A stretch of DNA of 64,000 nt from Desmodesmus armatus (lineage: Eukaryota > Chlorophyta > Chlorophyceae > Sphaeropleales > Scenedesmaceae). The notes beneath the pieces are model-generated. The model did not search any database. It saw only the letters and a list, made by a program, of their open reading frames with translations, and had not been told where the DNA came from. Every line of letters begins with the position of its first letter. Within the stretch, counting starts at the first letter, position 1. The position numbers and the translations under genes are program-made. Positions 55,445 to 64,000 of this stretch are shown here, one piece after another. The stretch is from contig VIIQ02000066.1 in assembly GCA_007449985.2 (NCBI GenBank), forward strand, positions 62,001 through 126,000, read 5' to 3'.

Positions 55445-58400
55445 ATGTTTAGTCAGCTTTCTGGTCAGCTCTCTGTTCGGCTCTTGAACAGTGTTCAGGT
55501 GGGTGCAAGGCTGCCACTTGTTCCTGTTTCACCAAGCCACAGGCTGACGTTGTTTCCAGGCTGATCACCAGCTAGACAGGACTTTCCAGGCAGCACAACC
55601 GCATCTGCTGCTGTGTCCCTTGCTCATGTTCAAGGTCTGCAGCAGAAGCTTGAGACAACCAACATCAAATCATAATGAACTCCATATTACTGAACCCTTG
55701 CTTGTGTGTAACCAGGCGTCCACCATCTACGCAGCATATGGCAAGCATCCATCTGGAGCAGCAGCAGCACCTCAGCAGGATTTGGGGTGAGGCACTCAGA
55801 AGCTTGTGGGAGCCCCATAACTGTCAGATCAGAACGCTTACTGACATGCAATCCAACAGCAACCTTCAGCATGACATGCAAGGCTACTCTGAGCAGCAGA
55901 CAGGCCAGGACCGCAGCGTCTGTTCACTACAATAGCTTCATCAATGATGGAGAGTATCGCCCCAGCGTTATTACGCCCAGTGCCAACATCTTTCTCCCCA
56001 ACTAGCTGTGTGCAGTCACCCATGCCACACGCACATCACCACGATGCATGCTGTACTGATGCAGGGCTGGTGGTTCTGACCCACTGGTGCAAAGCAGAGA
56101 CAGCAGCAGCTTGATTGGCAGCCTACCCAGCAGCTCTGACCATCACAGCAGTAGCCATGCAGAGGCTACGCAGTCTGGACACACCAAGCATCCACAGCAA
56201 CTCAGATCCACCCGCAGCAGCAACTCCAGCCGAAAGCTGCCTTCAAATCCTAGCGCACCCCTTGCCAGCACAAGCACCAGCACCAGCACAGGCTCGTCAG
56301 CACATCCTGCAGGATCAGGGTTTAGCCTGGAGCCCAGGACCTGGGTTCAGCAGGCAGCTGATGTCACAGACAGTCTGCTGGATGCTTCAAAGTACAAGAG
56401 CCTAGCCGTGTATGCAGAGGTTCGGCTAGCAGAGGCACTTGACAAAGCAGCACAGGCTTGCCCCAACAGCATTGCAGGAGCAGCACCAGAGGACTGCAAT
56501 GAGGGGCAGCCGCTGCCCAACCCCCTTGCAACAGCAGTGTGCTGCCAGGTAGGTGCTCGGTCTGCCTTGCCTCCTGCAGTTGTGCAAGCACCTGCATGCA
56601 TGCTGTTGGCAGCTTCCCGCCCTTCTGGCACAGCAGGCACCATACAAGAACACAGGACTATTGAGCAGTAATACACATCAATGCGTGACCCAGGCTGTGA
56701 AGCAGTGCGGCAGTTGCAAGGTACAGATATTCCGCAACAGCTCCTAGAGACTTACTCTCAGAAGCTCAGTCGCCAGGCCAACCAGTGCTTCCACCGCCTG
56801 CCTGCAGCTGCTGGGCGAGCTGGCAGACATGTGCGGCCCTTTCCAGCCCACCCTACGCAAGCTGCAAGAAGCCCTGCTGCCCTCCATCTACAGCTGCTGC
56901 TCAGGGCCCAGCATGGTCGGGCCCAGGCCCCTACAGTTTGACATGCTGCCCTGGTTTGCGCTGGCCGGCAAGCTGAGGCGCCAGAACAACCAGCTTTTGG
57001 AGCAGCAGGCTGCGTTCAGCCTGGAACTGGCTCAGCACCAGGTGCGTACACTGATTGCAAGGATAGGGTCAGCACAAGTCCACAAGTTTGCATGCTGATG
57101 TTCTGATCACACAGAGTCCACTGGAACTGGCCCAGTACCAGGTGCGGCCGCAGGGCACTACTACGGTGCCGTCAGCACGAGTCTGCACATGTGCATGCTG
57201 ATGTTGTGGTTGAATACATGTAGTCCACATGATAAGGTGTGGAAATCATCGAACAGCGGTAAGCACCCAAACCGCACTGTTACCGGCATGCATATGGCCC
57301 GTGTGAAGGCACAACCTTTGACAAGGTGTGTCACGTCCTGCATGCTGAGGTTGTGTTCAATTACACGGGTCCATCCGTTAAGGGCGGGGTCAGCACCCAA
57401 ACAGGTAAGTACCCAAACCTCACCGTTACCGGCATGAAAGGGGCCCATGTGAAGGCACGATCGTTGACAATGTGTGTCACGTCCTGCATGCTGAGGTTGT
57501 GTTCAATTACACGGGTCCATCTGATAAGGGCGGGGTCAGCACCCAAACAGGTAAGTACCCAAACCTCACCGTCACCGGCATGAAAGGGGCCCCTGTGAAG
57601 GCACGATCGTTGACACGGTGGGTCACGTCCTGCAGGAGCACATGGGACTGGTGGAGGAGCAGATGAAGGGCCTGCAGGCAGCACTCGAGGCTGGTGCAGC
57701 CACCTCAGCTGCACTGGAGGCCACAAATGCAACCCTGGTTGCTGAGCGCGTTGCGGCAGGTATTGGGGAGGGAGTGCGGGGCAGGCGTACAAGCCAAGCG
57801 TCACGCAGCACAGCAAAGCACAAGGCAGTGCTAAACAATGCGCATGTTGCTTGTCGGCAGCTTTGCAAACAGGGCAGCTGGCGGTTTTGCTCACATCCTG
57901 GCCTTGAAATTGTGGTCAAGTCAACATCTTTGAGGTGGGCCTCTTGTCCGCCGAGCCCTTGGCTCACACCGCAGTTGGCTGTCGGCACTCGTTGTATGTG
58001 TCCCTGCTTGCCTGCAGTGTCTGAGGCAGCAGCAGCTGCAGAGGATGTGAAGAAGCTGACGTCCGAGGTCACCAGGCTGATGGCTGAGCTGGACAGTGTG
58101 CAGGACCAGCTCTCAGCTGTCAAGGTAGGTGGTGATGGTTGCTGCTGCTGTACTGTGGGTGTGTTCGGACGTTGAACATGCTCTGCTTGATGCCTGCCAC
58201 AGTGCAGGATAGCATCCTGTGGTGCAAAACTCCCTGCAGTCACACTGTGGCACGGCTACTGTATCTAGCAGCTGTGGGGGCTTCACACTCGCCCAACCCA
58301 GCAGCTGGCATCGTGAGCTTCCCTTCAGCACTGTGCAAACACCAACGAGGATGTGGTGATACATATCAACATAAGCATGTCCTCCCTTGTTGACACTCAG

Positions 58401-61400
58401 TATGCGTCATACAGTAAGGCAGTGTGTGCAACAGGGCCTGAACGGGAGCAGGCAACGTGTTGACATCACTTGAAGTCCCTGCTGTGCTGCTGTCGTACAC
58501 CGTGCAGGAGGAGTACGGTAATGAGCAGGAGCAGTGGAAGGCCCAGCTAGGCGTCTACCTGCAGAAGCTGCATGTTGAGGCGCATGAGCGGACTGCAGCT
58601 GTGGAGCTGGCGGCAAAGGAGCAGCAGGAGCTGGAGCAGAAGCTCTGGGAGGTGGGTGTGCCTGCGCAACTAGCTGTGACGTCTGTTTGGCAACTACGGG
58701 GAGGGTAATAATAGTGATGCGGCATATAAGACTTTGTTATTTGAGGCACCATTGTCGAGTACATGCCGGGTCGTGTAGTACAGTACAATACAGTACTATG
58801 CTGTACAGCACAGGAAGGAGCTAGGATGGAGAGTAGCCAAATCATGGCTGTCCCTATTGAATACCAGCAGATGCCACACAGCCCATGCCGGTGATTGTCA
58901 GGATAGGTCTGATGGCGTTGTTGAAGGCTAGTATGGCTGCATGACACGCCAACAGCAGTGGGTGGCCACCCAGCAACGTTCAATGCTGCGATCGCAGGTT
59001 GAGCGCAAGCTGGAGGAGGCCGAGCAGCTGCAGCAGCAGAGCAGCAATCCCAAGGACGCACAGGACCAGCAGCAGCTGACGCCGCGGCCCACTGACTGGG
59101 GCCAGGCCCGGCAGCTGGCAGATGCCTGCAAGGTGTGTGGCTGCCGACAGTGTTGATACACCAACCCGATGTCCCTCAACCTCAAGCTTGCTGCTGTACG
59201 GTTGCCATTGGTGCATGATGGGCAGCTGTGCGACTCAACATGTGCACGATGAGATAGCCATGCTTTCCCCAGCTCTGCGTACTCCAAGCACCAAGGGAAT
59301 TGTGCCCTGAATGGCCTATGTGACAGCAATTCGAGGTGTTGTTGTGTCATAAACCATTTCCATACTTTGGTTTGCAACAGTGTTGACGCACATGTCTTGA
59401 GTCTTGTCCTGCTCACTGCTTGCAGAACACTGCCGAGACCGTCCGCCAGCTGCAGCAGCAGCATGCCGCAGAAACTGCAGCGCTGCAGCGTCAGCTTCAG
59501 CTGATGGCGGCGCTTGCGCAGCCGGAGCCGGTCCCGCAGCCGTGGGTGCTGAACCTTAGGGCAGAAGCATCCAAGTACTTCTTGACAGAACTGGAAACAG
59601 AACCCTCAGGTCAGGCCTTGGCTCCAGTCATGGTGTGTGGTTCAGGGGTTCACATGCTGAGTCAGCACTGCTGGAGTTGGTGCAGTGCCTGCAGCGAGTG
59701 AGGCTGTCACAGCAATCAGTGATGTCAGCACAAGGTGGAGTTGGGTGGCGACCTGCGCACCATATGTGTACCATAATCGCCAGCTTTGCTTGGGCTCCTG
59801 CCATCCTGCAGTGCAGTCTGCCAACATTCCAGCGTTCACGGAACAGGTGTGTCTGGCATGACTGCAGGGGCAGCAGGGGTGAGCGGTACCCCATCAAAAC
59901 CCAAGCTGTTTGCGGCTGGGCTGGGGCTGGGGCCAGAGGTGCCCAAGTTCCTGCGCTGGGACCAACCTCTGGAGGTGCATGATGTTGCCTTGCACAACCT
60001 GGAGCTGCAGGTGGGTGTTGCTGCCTGCATCTTTGAAAGATCAGCCAGCTGGATTGCTGCTGCACACTTCAACACTAGTTCAACGGTTGTAAGTGCACAT
60101 GTATACTGTGGGAACTGCCCCCTGCTGGCAAGCGAGCCTGCAGGTGAAAGGCAGACATCATGGCATGGTCACGGCTAACTGCTCCTGCTGCTTTTGCTGC
60201 TCACGCAGGTTGCTGAACTGTGGCAGGTCAAGGCCGCGCATGAAGCAGCACATGGGCCGACTAGCCTGCATTCGTTCTTACACCAGCACTTCTGGCAGCA
60301 GGCAGCATGTAGGACCCCTCAGCCGCTGGAGCAAGAGGCAACTGCTGCTGCTACAGAAGCACAGCCGGCGGCTCCTGCAGCAGCAGTGGGCTCAAGCGAT
60401 GCGGCAGCTGACAGCAGCTGTCCTGGGCCGCTGGCTGATGGCTCGGCAGAGCCCGTTGCAGTTGGGTGTGCGGGCGCAGCCAGCAACAACGGCGACGGCG
60501 GCAGCAGTGGCAGCAGCGTTGCGGACAGCTCCAGCACCGCATCAGGAGAAGCAACAGCTGCAGCTAGCAGCTCCAATGAGCATGGTTTGGCGGCAACTGC
60601 TGCTGCAGCAGCAGCGTCAGGGTACCAGCTGTACTATGCTTGCTGCACACACCGGCAGGACAGCGCAGCTGTGGAGCTGATGTGGTGCGTGCTGACAGGG
60701 CAGCTGCCCGAGGGTGTGTTGCAGGAGCAGCTGCAGCAGCTGCATGCGCTGGCGACTCTTGTGAGCGCATTGCATGAGACAGCAGGGCCTGCTGGATCTA
60801 CTGGCGCTGAAGCAGCGGCAGCAGTAGCAGCAGATGCAGCGGCAGGGTCAGAGGCAGCTGGTCCTGCAGAAGAAGTGAGCGCTTCCGAGCGCCTGCAAGA
60901 TGACAGCGGAGCTGGGACGAGCAGCAGCACAGACGGAGCGGCGGGGGTTGCAGGGAGTGTTGTGGCTTCAGCCCTGCAGGTGGGTGTTGGCATGGGTGAT
61001 TTATGCCAGGTAGACAGGTCAACTGTCTTGCACAGTTGCAATTGCAGCAGCAGCCAGCAACGCTGGCTGGAAGGTTGTCGTGCTGCCTGCACAAGATCAT
61101 CTCGGTGTTTCACGAGTTCGCACAAGGCCCAGACAGTCACAGCCCCATGGACAACATCCAGCCGATGGGCTGGCTTGGCCGAACAAACTTGAAGCAGGCT
61201 TGCATCAAGCAGTTTTCCCTCAAACAACTGCGCCAGCTCACACTTACATCTGGGGACTTCAATTTGCTGTCTTTGGTGCATGTTGCTTGGCTGCACAGGC
61301 TGTGTTCCCTGGGAGAAGCCACCAGCAGCAACAGGAGCTGGCAGGATGGCTTGCAGCAGCATGTGGCATGCCTGGAAACACCACCACAGGTGACAGCAGC

Positions 61401-62105
61401 AGCAGCAGGCCCAACCCTCTTGTGCCAGCATCAGTCCTGGCAGCAGTAGCAGGTGCTCTACAGCAGGAGCTGCACCAACGCTTTGGTGCGAATGCTCTGG
61501 CTGCAGTTTGTGCCCGTGAAGGCGGCTGGTTTGGCACGGCAGTAGCACAGGGTGGGCCAGCAGGTGCGGCAGCAGCGGTTGTTGGCGATGCAGTGGTTGC
61601 TGGGGTGGCTGTAGGGGCCGTCAGGCAGCTAGCTGAGGGACTGCTGCGGCAGCATCTGCAGCTCCTGCTGCAGCACAGGCAGCAGGTGATGCAGCATATC
61701 CAGGAGCTGCTGCAGGCAGCTGCAGAGGATGCCGTCAGCACAACAGATGCAGTAGGGAGTGTGGGGCAGACTGACAACGTGAGGCACACAGAGAAATGCA
61801 GCTCCTGGCTGATGCTTGGCCATCCAGTCTGGCAAGAAGTTGCACGGTATCTGCAGTCCCAGCAGGCGAACCATGCCGGAAGCAGCCGCTGTGAAGGATT
61901 TGTAAAGTGCAACAGTATATCAGGGGTCTTGGCAGCAGCTGCGGCGGCCGCAGCAGATGGGAATGCAGCTGGTGCAACGCCTGTTGCTGCCGCAGCGACT
62001 GCTGTATCTGTGCTGCAGCGGAGCCATCTGTTGGCACCACCAGCTTGCAGAGTTGACATGCAGGCGGCTTTGCTGCTGAACAAGCAGGCAAGCATCCGCA
62101 GTTAG
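55445..62105 (+). CDS. TSNAXIP1-like coiled-coil protein
   Basis: Thirteen exons (55445-55498, 55560-55634, 55716-55786, 56098-56548, 56808-57041, 57636-57759, 58018-58124, 58508-58651, 58998-59132, 59426-59609, 59817-60010, 60209-60979, 61299-62105) join in phase, about 1116 residues. The order matches translin-associated factor X-interacting protein 1: an N-terminal helical domain (LLGELADMCGPFQPTLRKLQ, LRRQNNQLLEQQ), a long coiled coil (EDVKKLTSEVTRLMAELDSV), then VPKFLRWDQPLEVHDVAL...ELWQVK, SFLHQHF, YQLYYACCTHRQDSAAVELM and LQAVFPGRSHQQQQELAGWL. Relatives are expressed in ciliated cells and testis; a flagellar role is inferred. Ala/Ser-rich insertions and a long Ala/Gln C-terminal exon are lineage additions. 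Intron 5 holds a tandem array. The gene ends in TAG with the next gene starting 190 bases on. No lesions. Confidence 0.7.
57083..57635 (+). repeat. 146-bp tandem array with repeated splice donors in TSNAXIP1-like intron 5
   Basis: GTAAG(C/T)ACCCAAACC recurs at 57259, 57405 and 57551, exactly 146 bases apart, each preceded by an (A/C)AG-type exon-like end. A diverged unit lies upstream (57195-57258), and the exon 5 end (CTGGAACTGGC...CACCAGGTGCG) is duplicated at 57121-57147. The array ends at the true acceptor (GTCCTGCAG). Confidence 0.9.
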
Positions 62106-62297
62106 TTGGCGGTTGCACCGACCAGCTGTCACCACTTTGACTTGCACTTCCCTGAGCCCTTGAGCCGAGTAAGACCTGTGTTCCGATCAGTTAGCGTTCT
62201 AAGATTCATGCGCAGAAGCAGCCTCGAAGCAGCTTGTCTGCTACAACAGCAACTCATGATCTGAGCAAACCTCCTCATTCCCCAAAGCGACACCAAG

Positions 62298-64000
62298 ATG
62301 CAAGCCCTCTGCAGCAAACTGAAGACGCATTGGACCAACATCGCCTTCCATCTGTACCTGAAGGCTGAAGCGCCTGTGCCTCTGCCAGCAGTGGGACCCT
62401 TGGCAGAGCTGCTCAATGTGAGCCAGCAACCATAGTAGATCTTCCTGGTGGTTGGCAAATTGCTCACCAGCTCCTTGGGCTTGCTTGTAAACCCGTATGT
62501 AACCCGCTTCTGCCCGTACAGGTGACGCGGGGGGCCTGCCAGGAGGTGCTCGCTCTAGCAGCAGCAGGCAAGCTCACAGCTGCAGACATTGCCACAGCCC
62601 TAGACGCCAATACAGTGCGCCTGCTAGGCCGCCTGGTGCAGTGGCTGCAGGCAGAGCCAAATGAGCAGCACCTGCTCAACACTGAGCGCACAGAGTCCCT
62701 CTGGCAGCTGCTGCTGCTCACGCTGGCCAACCTGCTCAAGGTGTTGCAGCCGGAGCAGGAGGTTGTGGTGGACACAGAGCTCATCAACAGGTTCAAGCAG
62801 CAGCTGCTGAGCTCAGGTGAGGTGCTGGGTTCAAAACCCATGGTTGTGTACATGTGCTGCGCTCTCTGTAACTGGCTGCAGAGCACATGCATGTCCTGCT
62901 CATGCATGGCTTTTGATGTGGCTTTTGTGGCCGCTGCCTTTGGGGGGCGTAGCTGGTGGTCTTCTGGGCTGGGCAGCAACATCTGTTGTTACTGCTTGTT
63001 GCAACCTGGCAAGTCTGCACTTAGTAGGCAAGGGCCACACACTGCTGCCCTCTGCAAGTATTCCAAGGGAGCAAATGTTTTTCTGTTTCTGTGTACTGTG
63101 AGGAGCACAAGGCTTTGATTGGCTTGGAAGCTTGAATGCAAAAGGTTTATCATCAGATCATCAAAGCATGCATGCATGCGATGCAGCATGCGCATACGAC
63201 CTTGCAAATTTCACCACGCAAGGAAACCGTCTACGTGATCAGATCATGACCTGCTCACAGCGTGTGTGTGTTGGTTGGCCCTGCCATGTTTGCAGGCCTG
63301 GTAGGCAGTGACAGCACAGATGGCAGCAGTGGCAGCACCGCCCAGCCAGCAGCTGAGTCAGGCCCAGGCAGTCTCATAGCCGCGCTGCAGTGGCTGCTAC
63401 AGCACCACCCACACCGCTGCCTCACCGCCTCTATGGGCGCCTGGCTGCTGCTTTTAGAGCTGGGTGCTACCTGCGGACCTCCAGCACAGGCAGAAGCAGC
63501 AGCAGCATCAGCAGCTCCTGCACAAGACCCTCCTGAAGCACCAGCAGCACCAGTGGCTACAGCCGGCGGGAGTTTCACAGAGGGCCTGCTGCTGCCGTTG
63601 GGGCCGGTGCTGCAAGGATATGTTGACTGTGCCTACAGCAACATGGCACAACCACCAGCAGCACCCCTGCCTCAAGCTGCAGGAGGAAGCAGCACCTCAG
63701 CACGCACCAGCACAGGCGGCACACCAATCCGCAGGATGGCTAGTCGGGAGAAAGTGGATAGCAGCAGCACCAGCCCCACCCTCGGGGCTAAGAAGCGTAC
63801 CACAGCAGCAGGTGCCGCAGCAGCAGCAGAGGATGGCAGTCCTAGCCTTGGGGGTGGGGACGGCAAGGCAGCAGTGGAAGCAGCAGATGCAGGTGCAGTG
63901 CTCAAGGGCTACTGCCATGCAGTCAGCCTGGTTGATGACCCCAGCACAGCAGTGTTCCGGCATCTGCTGGCGCTCCTGCACTCCCTTCAGGTGCAGCTGC
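62298..64000 (+). CDS. Unidentified helical protein, 5' part only
   Basis: Exons 62298-62417, 62522-62816 and 63296 to beyond the window edge join in phase. An in-frame TGA 12 codons before the ATG supports this start. The product starts MQALCSKLKTHWTNIAF, then has Leu-rich helices (LLGRLVQWLQAEPNEQHLLN, LWQLLLLTLANLLKVLQ) that resemble HEAT/ARM-type solenoid sequence. Exon 3 adds IAALQWLLQHHPHRCLTASM and then a long Ala/Ser/Pro-rich region with basic IRRMASREK. Family not recognised. It could alternatively be the 3' continuation of the TSNAXIP1-like gene if the TAG at 62103 is skipped by a late donor, but no phase-compatible acceptor was found. Confidence 0.55.

Noticed and set aside
56681..56807. 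Extra exon of the TSNAXIP1-like gene encoding a QKLSRQANQCFHRL segment
   Set aside because: It would need a one-base insertion to reach the next frame, whereas splicing 56548 to 56808 is already in phase with a good acceptor. The segment is treated as intronic.
61003..61298. Open frame continuing into intron 12 of the TSNAXIP1-like gene
   Set aside because: Joining 60979 directly to 61299 restores the expected ALQAVFPGRS family motif in phase; the intervening frame has no such match.
1..64000. CRISPR arrays, bacterial operons, tRNA or rRNA genes
   Set aside because: No regular repeat-spacer arrays, no Shine-Dalgarno-led gene strings and no convincing tRNA boxes were found; the sequence is eukaryotic nuclear.

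Overview
This window is nuclear DNA from a eukaryote, most likely a flagellated chlorophyte green alga (Chlamydomonadales-like). The coding regions are GC-rich and full of (CAG)n, poly-Gln, poly-Ala and poly-Ser tracts. Genes carry many short GT-AG introns. There are plastid-type N-termini, an algal-type receptor kinase, two genes whose animal relatives are linked to cilia or sperm, and TGTAA-like 3' signals. The species cannot be named from the sequence. Exon models were built by hand from splice signals, reading phase and family motifs. No alignment or RNA data were used.

Left part (1-24 kb): a signal-peptide/transmembrane protein gene with two coding lesions (26-2978, +); a degenerate non-LTR reverse transcriptase (3802-6567, -); a retroelement remnant with an RNase H ORF (8565-10346, -) and an ORF combining a PHD finger with a possible methyltransferase-like domain (11378-13621, -); two tandem Kazal-like cassettes (14.0-14.85 kb, -); a poly-Gln gene flanked by direct repeats (15.1-16.75 kb, +); an S40/senescence-regulator-like gene (19504-21182, -); and a small, probably plastid, two-helix membrane protein (22209-24021, -). 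The stretches 6.6-8.3, 16.7-19.5 and 24.0-30.3 kb hold almost no supportable genes.

Right part (30-64 kb) is gene-dense: a transmembrane receptor-like kinase (30322-37985, -); RNA polymerase II subunit RPB7 (39775-41900, -), head-to-head with a probably plastid LON substrate-binding-domain protein (42365-46719, +); a Ser/Thr kinase with an insertion in its activation segment (48321-51370, -); and a C11orf65/MFI-like IQ-motif protein (52421-55165, -), head-to-head with a TSNAXIP1-like coiled-coil protein (55445-62105, +). An unidentified gene starts at 62298 and runs off the window.

Two themes recur. First, several genes (LON, TSNAXIP1-like, S40) have tandem duplications that span exon-intron junctions and leave arrays of decoy splice sites inside introns. 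Second, several otherwise coherent models carry single-base frame breaks or an in-frame stop, while the S40, plastid-protein, RPB7, LON, MFI-like and TSNAXIP1-like models are fully in phase. The broken ones may be assembly indels or genuine decay.
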